A stretch of DNA of 64,000 bases. Source: Chitinophaga tropicalis. Lineage in GTDB: Bacteria; Bacteroidota; Bacteroidia; Chitinophagales; Chitinophagaceae. The translations under genes and the position numbers were made by a program. Of this stretch, positions 27,432 through 35,495 are shown piece after piece (position 1 is the stretch's first letter; every line of letters starts with the position of its first letter). Location: contig NZ_WRXN01000001.1 in assembly GCF_009758205.1 (NCBI RefSeq), positions 310,001-374,000 on the forward strand, written 5' to 3'. The notes beneath the pieces are model-generated. The model searched no databases, was not told where the DNA came from, and saw only the letters and a list, made by a program, of their open reading frames with translations.

Positions 27432-27604
27432 CTGAACCAAAGATGGCGTTATTTTGCATATCTCCCTAACCCATTCTGGTGAATGCTATATTTTTGTTTG
27501 GGAACGTAATGAAAAAACAGGTGAACGTAGGGGAAAAACGGGTGAAAAATAGCTGAATTCAGGGAGTAAAAGTGATCTTCAATATTATTAAATGCAGTAA
27601 GGGG

Positions 27605-27667
27605 TAAAATAGAAGGGCGGTAAGAATACCGCCCTTGTAATAATTTTAACCATATCCTATGAAAAAC
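27605..27667 (-). ncRNA. Candidate small RNA, repeat family copy 3
   Basis: Minus-strand order: -7 box TATCTTTG (27674-27681), the family block (27642-27669, identical over 28 bases to copy 1), then a 10-bp perfect hairpin (27613-27636) with a four-base loop. The U-tract after the hairpin is weak (CUAUUUU). Predicted RNA of about 63 nt. It lies some 200 bp from copy 2 in the same orientation. Confidence 0.55.
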
Positions 27668-27673
27668 CTGAGC

Positions 27674-27681
27674 CAAAGATA
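27674..27681 (-). promoter_or_regulatory. Candidate -7 promoter element of small RNA copy 3
   Basis: Minus-strand TATCTTTG, a full TAnnTTTG match, four bases outside the conserved block. The upstream flank out to about 27725 is partly similar to the flank of copy 2. Confidence 0.45.
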
Positions 27682-27855
27682 TACCAGGCTTCCATGCATT
27701 ATCTTCCCATTTCCGTGAACGTTATAAAATAGTTCGTAAAACGGTAAGTTTGGATAGGTCAGCAATCATATACCAAATATTATCATATTAAATTAATTTC
27801 CAATTATTTATTAGGGCTATATAATAGTGAGGGAAGGATCAATTACTTAGCATTT

Positions 27856-27878
27856 TAGCCTATTCTCAGGCTATTTTT
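27856..27878 (+). terminator. Isolated hairpin with U-tract
   Basis: A 6-bp stem (tagcct / aggcta) and six-base loop followed by UUUUU. It terminates no known gene; a -7-like TAAGTTTG at 27745-27752 lies about 110 bp upstream, so it may end a short plus-strand transcript. Confidence 0.4.
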
Positions 27879-28048
27879 GACGGGCATTTTTTAAAATCCG
27901 GTCATATGGTCATTTCATTTTTCTAATATAGGTAAAATTTTAAACAATCTCATCATTTTCAATCACTACTGCATAAAAAAATCAAATTTGTCTTGCATAA
28001 CATATTCCCCTTATATACAGAAAAAGCTTTCTATCATTACATACTTAA

Positions 28049-28063
28049 TGGCATGGTTCTTGC
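28049..28063 (+). promoter_or_regulatory. Sigma-54-like (-24/-12) promoter
   Basis: TGGCATGGTTCTTGC matches the sigma-54 consensus TGGCAC-N5-TTGC at all but one core position, with GG and GC exactly ten bases apart. Transcription would begin near 28075. The only structure downstream on this strand is the hairpin at 28110-28144. Confidence 0.5.
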
Positions 28064-28074
28064 GTTTCTATAAT

Positions 28075-28150
28075 GACAAAATTTTAGGTTAAAAAATAGG
28101 TTAAAGCGAAACGGCCCGACATTGCTGAGCAATGTCGGGCCGTTATCGTT
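28075..28150 (+). ncRNA. Candidate sigma-54-driven short transcript
   Basis: Predicted RNA of about 75 nt from the sigma-54-like promoter to the 16-bp hairpin. Its 5' part holds a direct repeat of taggttaaa (28085-28093 and 28097-28105), followed five bases later by the hairpin. It has no reading frame worth noting. Purely a prediction from promoter and hairpin placement. Confidence 0.4.
28110..28144. terminator. Strong 16-bp hairpin
   Basis: A perfect 16-bp inverted repeat (28110-28125 / 28129-28144) with a TGA loop and a GC-rich middle. The following plus-strand sequence is only moderately U-rich. Confidence 0.6.
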
Positions 28151-28243
28151 TATCTCCTTTTAGCCGCAGATCAATCTACTTTTAACAATAAGCTTCGCTT
28201 TATCCCCCTCAAAAAACCAGCCGCGTGCAGCACAAAAAAAATC

Positions 28244-28295
28244 CTACTCAAAAAGATGGGTTTCGCCAAAGGCGAAACCTATCTTTTTTGAGTAG
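28244..28295. terminator. Long terminator downstream of lptC
   Basis: About 24 bp of nearly perfect stem around an AAA loop, with one bulge and one G-U pair. The apex is TTTCGCC / GGCGAAA. On the minus strand it lies 22 bp past the lptC stop and contains a U-run. Confidence 0.85.
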
Positions 28296-28316
28296 CTTCT
28301 CCGCATCAATAACAAA

Positions 28317-28877
28317 TTATTGCAACGTCGTACTATCCTGCAACACAAAAGGCCCACTCGGATGCAGTATAGTATAATTACTGAAATCCTGGTTAGATTC
28401 CAACCCCGTCCCATATAAAGTATCCGTCGCCGTACTGATACGCACAGGCTTATTCGAATAAAAGATCTCCTTCTTGGAATCCCAGTTCAGCTCTTCACAA
28501 TCCAGCCTTTCCCCCTTTTTATTAATAACCACTACATGATCTCTCAGGTAAATATTGGCATCATTCTCAAAATACTTACCATACCTTGCCGTCAAAGTAC
28601 TCTCCACATCCAGGGTATCATTAAAGAACAGCACCTTAAGCCCCTTATTAAATTCCACATATACAGGAGCCTGCAAATGCCTCAGCATAGAAGGCGCCGT
28701 CAACTTCGCCTTGACCTTACCCAGCTGACTGTACATCGACTCAATATCCTTCCCCTCCTCAACAGCCGCCGTCTTTTTATCAAGATTCATAATAGCTTCC
28801 ATATCATTCTCACAGGCAACCAGCACCAGGAAGGAAAAAACAAACGCTACACGCGCTATTATCTTGTTCATATTCAT
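28317..28877 (-). CDS. lptC: LPS export ABC transporter periplasmic protein LptC
   Basis: Part of the trans-envelope lipopolysaccharide bridge, passing LPS from the LptBFG complex to LptA. 186 residues with a lipoprotein-like N-terminus (FLVLVACEND, Cys at about residue 22). The OstA/LptC-type beta-jellyroll pattern follows: LTAPSMLRHLQAPVYVEFNKGL, ARYGKYFENDANIYLRDHVVVIN, LDCEELNWDSKKEIFYSNKPVRI and GTGLESNQDFSNYTI, the last matching LptC family C-termini. It is the downstream member of a probable pair with the LON-domain gene (30 bp spacing). Confidence 0.88.
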   Translation of the reverse strand: MNMNKIIARVAFVFSFLVLVACENDMEAIMNLDKKTAAVEEGKDIESMYSQLGKVKAKLTAPSMLRHLQAPVYVEFNKGLKVLFFNDTLDVESTLTARYGKYFENDANIYLRDHVVVINKKGERLDCEELNWDSKKEIFYSNKPVRISTATDTLYGTGLESNQDFSNYTILHPSGPFVLQDSTTLQ

Positions 28878-28907
28878 TTTTCAGACCCAAATGTAAAATA
28901 ATTACAC

Positions 28908-29543
28908 TTATATATCACCGGCGCTAAGGTTACGGAAGTGCCCGTTCAGCTTTACCCTGTCCTTCAGACGTTCCATTTCCGCCATTAAAGGAATGACCCT
29001 CAGCAGGTGACGCTTCAGGTATTCCAGCCGTTGCAGCTCCTCAAAGAGATGCAGTACTTCATATTCCTCATGCAATGACAAACCGGCATGATGAGCCAGA
29101 TCATAAGATAACAGGTCCTCATCCGCCTTTTTAAAGGACTTATTGATCTGTAAAATATGGTGTAACTCTCTCAGCGCCGTCATTACCTGTTTATGCAGCC
29201 GGGCGCTGCCGTTAAAACGGTTTTCTGGATAACTGACAATAGCACCGGTATACAACTTCTCAGGAATGCTTCCGATCATTTCCAGTATACGGAATACCTG
29301 TACCCCTCTGGTCACAACATCCATCTCACCATTCTCATATTCCTTTTCCACTTTCACTACTTCCACAAGTGTACCATACTCAACTACTTTCTTATCAATT
29401 ACAGCCGGAATGCCAAAAGCTTTCTTATCTGCCAGGCATTCACGGATCAGTTGTTTATATCTTGGTTCAAAAATATGCAGGTTCAGTTGCTCCTGGGGGT
29501 ATACCACGATGCCAAGCGGGAATATGGGAATAAAATTGGTCAT
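28908..29543 (-). CDS. LON peptidase substrate-binding domain-containing protein
   Basis: 211-residue stand-alone LON N-terminal domain protein, without the ATPase or protease parts. It opens with the family signature FIPIFPLGIVVYPQEQLNLHIFEPRYKQLI, followed by an acidic strand region and a helical C-terminal part with LHLFEELQRLEYLKRHLLRVIPLMAEMERL. Such proteins may act as substrate adaptors, but the function is not settled. No signal peptide. It is probably co-transcribed with lptC, and divergent from the glycosyltransferases. Confidence 0.88.
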   Translation of the reverse strand: MTNFIPIFPLGIVVYPQEQLNLHIFEPRYKQLIRECLADKKAFGIPAVIDKKVVEYGTLVEVVKVEKEYENGEMDVVTRGVQVFRILEMIGSIPEKLYTGAIVSYPENRFNGSARLHKQVMTALRELHHILQINKSFKKADEDLLSYDLAHHAGLSLHEEYEVLHLFEELQRLEYLKRHLLRVIPLMAEMERLKDRVKLNGHFRNLSAGDI

Positions 29544-29664
29544 ATAGCCTAAATTATATAATTAACCGTTAGGAACGAAATATTGCTTCTATCGCGGTTT
29601 GGCTGCCATAGCCCCCAAACCGCTCTTAAGAAAAAGTTCGGACTGATACACTGCTGAATATCCC

Positions 29665-29672
29665 TATATTTG
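29665..29672 (+). promoter_or_regulatory. Candidate -7 promoter element for the GT1 pair
   Basis: TATATTTG, a full TAnnTTTG match, 21 bp before the ATG at 29693. No good -33 match was found. Confidence 0.45.
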
Positions 29673-29692
29673 CCCGCACACATGTAAATTGA

Positions 29693-30742
29693 ATGCCACA
29701 TATACTGCTGGACTGCGAGAAAATGAAATATGCCAATACCGGCCTTTTTGAATTCTGCAGGCAATTAGGTAACTCTCTTATCCGTCAGCACGCGGAAAAT
29801 GAATCCCTCACCTTTTACACTCCTGCGGCATTGAAAGGTATCTTTGGCCCGGAACAGCGGTATCGCACCCAGAGGAGATACCATAGGTTCCTTATGCCCC
29901 CGTCCGGGAATATAGATATCTGGCATTCCACTTTTCAGACCACTCATTACCGCCCTTCAGGTTCCCGTACCAGGCATATACTTACAATCCATGATCTGAA
30001 TTACATCCATGAGGGTAAGTCGCCCGCCAGAATAGCCGCCTATCTCAAAAAGATACAGAGGAATATCGATCGGGCAGATCACGTAGTGACCATCTCTACC
30101 TTTGTGATGGAAGACGTAACCCGCCATCTGGACCTGCACAACAAACCTGCCAGCGTGATCCTGAATGGAGGTGATCTGGAGACTTTTCCCGGTTTCGATC
30201 AGCCCGGCTACCGGCCCCAACGGCCCTTCCTCTTTGCTATCGGAAGTATCAATGCAAAAAAGAACTTCCATGTACTGCCAGCCCTGCTGAAGAACAATGA
30301 TTATGAGCTGATACTGGCAGGACCTGTCTTTGATCCGCTATATAAACAGAAAATACAACAAGAGGCTGCAGCCCACAATGTAGCAAACAGGGTCAGTGTC
30401 CTCGGCAGCATCTCCGGCCAGGATAAATACTGGTATTATAACCACTGTACCGCATTCCTTTTCCCTTCCCTGGCAGAAGGCTTCGGAATACCAGTAGTGG
30501 AAGCCATGAGCCAGGGTAAGCCCTGCTTTATTTCAGACAGGACCAGCCTGCCGGAAGTAGGCGGTGAACACTGCTATTATTTTCAGACCTTTGAGCCGGA
30601 TGTAATGCAACAGGTCTTTATTAACGGATTACATGACTACAAGATCAATAACAGGGCAGATGCCATTGTAAAACATGCTGCCACCTTAACGTATCATCAG
30701 ATGGCACACAAGTATTTACAGGTATACCGCAGTCTTTACTAA
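29693..30742 (+). CDS. Glycosyltransferase family 1 protein (first of tandem pair)
   Basis: GT-B fold glycosyltransferase of 349 residues. The N-terminal half has an acceptor-type pattern (NIDIWHSTFQTTHYRPSG, HILTIHDLNYIHEG). The C-terminal half has the nucleotide-sugar site with FLFAIGSINAKKNFHVLPAL, YELILAGP and the EX7E-type motif FPSLAEGFGIPVVEAMSQGKPC. It closely resembles the next gene in length and motif order, so the two are a tandem duplication. The donor and acceptor are not identifiable; a role in surface polysaccharide or LPS core assembly is likely from the neighbouring lptC and GT2. No membrane segment. Confidence 0.9.
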   Translation: MPHILLDCEKMKYANTGLFEFCRQLGNSLIRQHAENESLTFYTPAALKGIFGPEQRYRTQRRYHRFLMPPSGNIDIWHSTFQTTHYRPSGSRTRHILTIHDLNYIHEGKSPARIAAYLKKIQRNIDRADHVVTISTFVMEDVTRHLDLHNKPASVILNGGDLETFPGFDQPGYRPQRPFLFAIGSINAKKNFHVLPALLKNNDYELILAGPVFDPLYKQKIQQEAAAHNVANRVSVLGSISGQDKYWYYNHCTAFLFPSLAEGFGIPVVEAMSQGKPCFISDRTSLPEVGGEHCYYFQTFEPDVMQQVFINGLHDYKINNRADAIVKHAATLTYHQMAHKYLQVYRSLY

Positions 30743-30763
30743 AGTATTTATCTCATTTTCCTT

Positions 30764-31807
30764 ATGCATCTTATCGGAATAGATTTCGAGAAATTAAAAT
30801 ATCCTCACAACGGCTTGTACACCTTTTGTCTGCAACTGGGACAAAGGCTCCTGCAACATGCGCAGGAAGATGAAAAGTTGCTGTATTACATGCCTTCCGG
30901 CTTTAACGACTTTAAAGGCAGTTACAAAAAACTGCCTTATAAATGGTATCACCGCTATACATTCCATCCTCCGCAAATGGACATCTGGCACTCCGTACAT
31001 CAAACCGGCAATACCTGGCCCAGACCACACGCGCAAAAGACCATCGTCACCATTCATGATCTTAACTTCCTGTTTGACAGCCGTAAAAGTAAAAGAGAAA
31101 GAAGACAGGGGTTACATGAACTGCAGAAACAGGTAAATGAAACAGACCAGGTAGTAGCTATCTCTCAGTTTACCCTGAACACTATCATGGAATATATTCA
31201 GGTGCCCAAAAGCAAATGTAAGATCATCTACCAGGGCTCTGAAGTAAAAGAATTTCCCGGTTTTGACACCCCCGCATATAAACCGGCTAAACCTTTCCTT
31301 TTTAGTATAGGCATGATCCTTCCCAAAAAGAATTTTCATGTATTACCCGCTCTCCTTGAGCACAATGATTATGAACTGATCATTGCCGGCAGGGCGCAGG
31401 GCGACTATATCAAAAAAGTAGAAGAAGAAGCCGCCGCCCTCGGTGTAAGCCATCGCGTTAAACTGCTGGGAACCGTGACCGACGAAGAGAAATACTGGTA
31501 CTATAAGAACTGCAGCGCATTCCTTTTCCCCTCACTGGCAGAAGGCTTCGGAGCTCCGGTAGTTGAAGCAATGCACTTTGGCAAACCAGTGTTCCTGTCA
31601 GATAAAACAAGCCTGCCGGAAATAGGAGGTAATGTCGCTTACTTCTTCAAAGACTTTGGTAAAGAATATATGCAACAGGTATTCGAAGAAGGAATGGCAC
31701 ATTATGCCAACACCAATCCCGTTTCTGCAATACAGCAACACGCTTTGCAATTCAGTTGGGATACCAACGCTAAAGAATATATGAAATTATACAGGAGTAT
31801 GTACTAA
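30764..31807 (+). CDS. Glycosyltransferase family 1 protein (second of tandem pair)
   Basis: 347-residue paralogue of the preceding gene, starting 21 bp after its stop and surely in the same operon. Shared landmarks are DFEKLKYPHNGLYTFCLQLGQ at the N-terminus, MDIWHSVHQTGNTWPRP, TIHDLNFLFDSRKSKR, FLFSIGMILPKKNFHVLPAL, KYWYYKNCSAFLFPSLAEGFG and APVVEAMHFGKPVFLSDKTSLPE. Differences cluster in the N-terminal acceptor half, as expected if the two enzymes add successive sugars. The gene ends seven bases before a bidirectional terminator. Confidence 0.9.
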   Translation: MHLIGIDFEKLKYPHNGLYTFCLQLGQRLLQHAQEDEKLLYYMPSGFNDFKGSYKKLPYKWYHRYTFHPPQMDIWHSVHQTGNTWPRPHAQKTIVTIHDLNFLFDSRKSKRERRQGLHELQKQVNETDQVVAISQFTLNTIMEYIQVPKSKCKIIYQGSEVKEFPGFDTPAYKPAKPFLFSIGMILPKKNFHVLPALLEHNDYELIIAGRAQGDYIKKVEEEAAALGVSHRVKLLGTVTDEEKYWYYKNCSAFLFPSLAEGFGAPVVEAMHFGKPVFLSDKTSLPEIGGNVAYFFKDFGKEYMQQVFEEGMAHYANTNPVSAIQQHALQFSWDTNAKEYMKLYRSMY

Positions 31808-31813
31808 AGTAAA

Positions 31814-31833
31814 ACTGCCGCTTACGCGGCAGT
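31814..31833. terminator. Bidirectional terminator between GT1 and GT2 genes
   Basis: An 8-bp perfect stem (actgccgc / gcggcagt) with a TTAC loop, flanked by A-rich sequence on the left and U-rich on the right. It serves the convergent genes on both sides. Confidence 0.75.
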
Positions 31834-31840
31834 AACTTTA

Positions 31841-32713
31841 TTATATGATCTTATAATTCCTGTAGTCAAACAAACGCCTGCCGGTTCTCTTTTCTATCCA
31901 GTAAAGAATGCTGTCTTTAAAGGAGAATTTTTTACGGCTGATATCATGCTCAAATTTCCAGTTCTTCTCATTGATCCTCGGTTGCATTACCGCCGGATGC
32001 GTTCCCGTAAAACGTGCCAGTGAATCAACCACGCCATAGTCAAACTGCTCTATCGGTACACGTTTCTTCATACGCTCCTCATTCCGCCCATGATACATCT
32101 GGAATGAGTTATTAAGCTTACGCGCCTGCGCCTCCGGATCTTTTACCCAGCCATAATGATACATGCTGGCATCTACACGCTTTACATGCAGCTTCTCTCC
32201 CTGCTTACGGAAACCCTGCGCATCACGGTAAGAAGAAATATTCTTATCGTTCCTTATCACACGGATCTCATTCTGATACCATACACGTGAGTCGCCTATA
32301 TAATCGTAGCTGCCAAAGAAGTGCATATACTTGAACAGCAATCCCTCCACTTTCGGATCATCCTTATATTTTTCCATTGCAGCAAGAATAGCTGCATGAT
32401 CCTTTTCATGCACCACTTCATCTGCCTGTATATAAAAAGCCCAATCTGCATCCGCACTAACATGAGCAAATGCTTTGTCTGTTTCCACTGCCAGGATACG
32501 CCCGCCTTCCTTCAGCGAATCATCCCACACAGAATGTGTGATGCGTATCTTCGGAGAACCGATAGATTCTATCAGTTCAAGTGTGCCATCATCAGAATTA
32601 CCAACACTCACAATCACTTCATCACATAAGGGAAGAATAGACCGGATTGAAGCCACCACAGGATAGTCATACTTTACTGCATTACGGACAAATGTGAAGC
32701 CGGATACTTTCAT
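31841..32713 (-). CDS. Glycosyltransferase family 2 protein
   Basis: 290-residue GT-A fold glycosyltransferase. N-terminal MKVSGFTFVRNAVKYDYPVV and the SVGNSDDGTLELI segment form the nucleotide-sugar pocket, and ADWAFYIQADEVVHEKD carries the acidic metal-binding stretch, here QADE where many GT2 enzymes have DxD. The C-terminal part (NWKFEHDISRKKFSF, YWIEKRTGRRLFDYRNYK) is basic and probably peripheral to the membrane. No transmembrane helix. Together with the two GT1 genes it suggests a small glycan-assembly locus, though it is transcribed on the other strand. Confidence 0.87.
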   Translation of the reverse strand: MKVSGFTFVRNAVKYDYPVVASIRSILPLCDEVIVSVGNSDDGTLELIESIGSPKIRITHSVWDDSLKEGGRILAVETDKAFAHVSADADWAFYIQADEVVHEKDHAAILAAMEKYKDDPKVEGLLFKYMHFFGSYDYIGDSRVWYQNEIRVIRNDKNISSYRDAQGFRKQGEKLHVKRVDASMYHYGWVKDPEAQARKLNNSFQMYHGRNEERMKKRVPIEQFDYGVVDSLARFTGTHPAVMQPRINEKNWKFEHDISRKKFSFKDSILYWIEKRTGRRLFDYRNYKII

Positions 32714-32773
32714 ATACTGGATATATTGGCTGCGAAGATATATAATCAGTTATGAATTGCGTAATTTCGAAAC

Positions 32774-33673
32774 ATGCATCACTCTCTTTTAACCTCGCTC
32801 CTTCATGGTGACATAAAAGCCCTGGCACGTTGCATTTCCCTCACGGAAAATGAAGCCGTAGGTTATGAACAGCTGCTGGAAAGCCTGCCACCTGTAGAAG
32901 GTACACGGGTGATCGGAGTGACAGGACCACCGGGAGCCGGTAAAAGCACCCTGGTAAATGCCCTGATAGGATTCCTGCTTGACCGGCAGAAACGTATCGC
33001 TATCATTGCTGTAGACCCATCCTCTCCTTTTAATTACGGGGCGCTTTTGGGCGACCGTATCCGTATGGCCCAACATTTTAATGATCCCAATGTATTTATC
33101 CGCTCCATGGCCAGCAGGGGAGCATTGGGAGGGCTCAGCCCCAAGATCATAGAAGTGAGTGACCTGGTAAAAGCTGCCGGCTTTGATTATCTCTTTATTG
33201 AAACAGTAGGAGTAGGGCAAAGTGAAGTGGAAATTGCAGGTGTCGCCGACACTACTATAGTGGTCGTAGTCCCCGAAGCAGGAGATGAGATACAAACTAT
33301 GAAAGCCGGGCTGATGGAAATAGCCGACATCTTTGTGGTAAATAAAGCCGACCGGGATAATGCAGACGAGTTTGTAAAGAACCTCCGGCTGCTGGCGCAT
33401 ACCCGGCAGAAGGAAACCTGGGAAATACCCGTACTTAAAACCATTGCCACAAAAGAAGAAGGACTGGCCGCACTGGTTACAGCTATAGATCATCACCGGG
33501 ACCAGGTAAAAAATGACCGCCAAAGGCATGCCTTACTGCTGGCAGAAAAAGCCTACCAGCTATTACAACACCGGAGAATGAAAGATATAACCCGCAAACA
33601 ACTGCAGCAGCACATCCTGCAGCAACTTTCATTAGGAAAGTTTAATCTTTATCGTTTTGTAGGAGATATTTAG
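32774..33673 (+). CDS. meaB: Methylmalonyl-CoA mutase-associated GTPase MeaB
   Basis: G3E-family P-loop GTPase that protects and reloads B12-dependent methylmalonyl-CoA mutase. 299 residues; Walker A GPPGAGKST at about residues 51-59, VDPSSPFNYGALLGDRIRM, the switch segment MASRGALGGLSPKI, ETVGVGQSEVEIAG, and VNKADRDN as the guanine-specificity motif. A C-terminal dimerisation helix is present (about 250-299). The mutase genes are not in the window. The gene overlaps the convergent ClC gene by four bases at their stop codons. Confidence 0.94.
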   Translation: MHHSLLTSLLHGDIKALARCISLTENEAVGYEQLLESLPPVEGTRVIGVTGPPGAGKSTLVNALIGFLLDRQKRIAIIAVDPSSPFNYGALLGDRIRMAQHFNDPNVFIRSMASRGALGGLSPKIIEVSDLVKAAGFDYLFIETVGVGQSEVEIAGVADTTIVVVVPEAGDEIQTMKAGLMEIADIFVVNKADRDNADEFVKNLRLLAHTRQKETWEIPVLKTIATKEEGLAALVTAIDHHRDQVKNDRQRHALLLAEKAYQLLQHRRMKDITRKQLQQHILQQLSLGKFNLYRFVGDI

Positions 33674-34914
33674 TTCATTGAGGCCTTAATATCCGCTTCC
33701 CGCAGTACTCCCTTCTTCCTGGCCAGCAGGAACACTACCAGGTAAGAAGCTGCACTTGCACAGATCACCGGTCCAAGCAAATCCGGTTCATGTGTAAGTT
33801 CTATTATCAGCAGCACAGCTGCCGGCAGTATACGCAATCCTCCCGCCAGCATGGCTGCCATTCCGGCCAGCACACCAATCATCATATCCAGGTGTAATGA
33901 AGGCATTGCCCATTGTATAAGGAGAATCAGCAACATCCCTAAAGCACCTCCGGAAGTCATCAGAGGTAGCATACTCCCGCCAGGCACACCTGCTGCAATT
34001 GACAACATCGCCAGCACCAGCTTGATCAGACCCAGTATTACCAGGAAACTGAGCGTCACATGTCCGTCAAACAGCTTGTCTATATCCTCGAAAGGTGCTC
34101 CCGCCAGTTCCGGAATATAAAATATACTGATGCCAATTACCAGGGCAGCTACGACCAGCGTCAGCCAGGAACGGTTAGCAGGTATCTTCTCAAACAGAAA
34201 CCGCAAACCGGCCTGCACCCTTTCTGCCAGTGTTGCAAACAAACCAATAAAAAGCCCCATTACCAGGTATCCCAGCAAAGACGGAACATCAGCAGATACT
34301 ACTGACATCAGTGCCCATTCGTCATATAAGTAATGTAATCCACCGCCTATAGCCACACCCAATACAACAGGTAGAATGCTGGTCAGGGTCAGCTCTGTGA
34401 GCAACAATTCCACTACCAGGAATAATGCCGCAAGAGGAGTACCAAACAAGGCGGCCACACCCGCTGCCAGGCCAGCTACTGCAACAATTTCCCTCTCTTT
34501 CGCCTGGGGTAGCCCCTTTCGCATGCCATCACGCAGTACTTTACCCAGACTGGTCACTACCCCATCATGTCCCAGAGGCGTCCCTGTTATTACAGCCACA
34601 AACACCATGAGTGGCTGCAGTAATATCCGCAGATTACCTGACCTGATACGCAACATAGCTATTACCAGCCCCGCACCAAACAACGGTACGATCACCGTCA
34701 ATGGTCCCATTTTATCCGTGGAAAAAACCAGCATTCCCTTTTTTAGAATACCCAATGCAATAGCAGAGGCGCACACTGCAGTAACTACAGCGCCCAATAA
34801 CACCCGTTTTAACTGCAGGGGACGATTACCGGCCGGCTGCCGTTCCGGCAAAAAACTTATAGGAGATATTACAGGTATGCCGCCGCGTACAAAGGTTTTA
34901 AGGATGGTTCTCAA
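33670..34914 (-). CDS. Divergent ClC-family chloride channel/transporter
   Basis: 414-residue membrane protein with about ten hydrophobic helices, of the ClC family. The family-typical AGLAAGVAALFGTPLAALFLVVEL, AGVPGGSMLPLMTSGGALG (the GxFxP region) and GMAAMLAGGLRILPAAVLLIIELT are present. The gating segment normally GREGP reads GHDGV here: the proton-glutamate is replaced by Asp117 and the following Pro by Val. The N-terminal GSGIP selectivity motif is not recognisable. Both points suggest altered coupling or gating. No cytoplasmic CBS domains. Single gene, overlapping meaB at the stop codons. Confidence 0.85.
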   Translation of the reverse strand: MRTILKTFVRGGIPVISPISFLPERQPAGNRPLQLKRVLLGAVVTAVCASAIALGILKKGMLVFSTDKMGPLTVIVPLFGAGLVIAMLRIRSGNLRILLQPLMVFVAVITGTPLGHDGVVTSLGKVLRDGMRKGLPQAKEREIVAVAGLAAGVAALFGTPLAALFLVVELLLTELTLTSILPVVLGVAIGGGLHYLYDEWALMSVVSADVPSLLGYLVMGLFIGLFATLAERVQAGLRFLFEKIPANRSWLTLVVAALVIGISIFYIPELAGAPFEDIDKLFDGHVTLSFLVILGLIKLVLAMLSIAAGVPGGSMLPLMTSGGALGMLLILLIQWAMPSLHLDMMIGVLAGMAAMLAGGLRILPAAVLLIIELTHEPDLLGPVICASAASYLVVFLLARKKGVLREADIKASMN

Positions 34915-35184
34915 CGTGCTGTTTTTCCGGCAAAATAAGTATTAATTACGACTGCATAAATGTTAATGACCGGTTAATAAATAAAATGATTAACCATACA
35001 TTAACAAATAGGGTCTGCGTTATAACATATAAATCAGCTCTTTAAATAAGATTTGCCTTTCTTTCACCTGCGTTTTCCCTACTAGCAAATAAGATGTTAA
35101 AGATTTTTCAGGTTTCATCCGGTTAATCATTTTTGTATCAACCTTAATAATCCATTACCGTACACCACTAAACCTTTAACCATT

Positions 35185-35442
35185 ATGGAAGTTGCTATCT
35201 TTGACACCTACGTAAAACGCCGGGAAGGCGGCTACATGCATTTCGACATTATCGTTTCTGCAGACACTAATTATGAAAGTGTCCTCACTTTTGGAAACGC
35301 ATACCTTAAATCCAAATCTATTGACCGGCAATCCGTTTCCGCTAGGGACTGTCGTTTCTGTCATATACAGGAAACCGTTCCAGTCTGGGAACAGAATATC
35401 AGGCAGCATGGCTATCACATTTATGAAATGGAAGGCTGCTAA
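35185..35442 (+). CDS. DUF2024 family protein
   Basis: 85-residue protein of the DUF2024 family, starting MEVAIFDTYVKRREGGYMHFDI and containing RDCRFCHIQETVPVWEQNI and a C-terminal GYHIYEMEGC. Conserved Cys and His residues (CRFCH) could bind a metal or act in redox chemistry, but no function is established for the family. Soluble and cytoplasmic. The terminator hairpin begins right after its stop. The 270-bp upstream space shared with the ClC gene is AT-rich, with no full promoter match. Confidence 0.82.
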   Translation: MEVAIFDTYVKRREGGYMHFDIIVSADTNYESVLTFGNAYLKSKSIDRQSVSARDCRFCHIQETVPVWEQNIRQHGYHIYEMEGC

Positions 35443-35468
35443 AAAAAAGTCCTGCCACCTGGCAGGAC
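35441..35468. terminator. Bidirectional terminator between DUF2024 and the CxxC mini-protein
   Basis: A 9-bp stem (gtcctgcca / tggcaggac), with eight A bases on its left giving a U8 tract on the minus strand. It serves the minus-strand cluster and probably DUF2024. Confidence 0.8.
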
Positions 35469-35495
35469 CTTTCTCTATATCTTCCGCAAATTACG

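Larger units (their letters stand above)
27276..28316. other. Gene-free region with several RNA-like elements
   Basis: Over 1 kb with no credible protein gene. From left to right it holds the DPP IV terminator, small-RNA copies 2 and 3 (minus strand), an AT-rich stretch with a -7-like box (27745-27752) and a U-tailed hairpin (27856-27878), a sigma-54-like promoter (28049-28063), a 16-bp hairpin (28110-28144), and the lptC terminator. It is the only stretch of this length without protein genes in the window. Confidence 0.6.
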
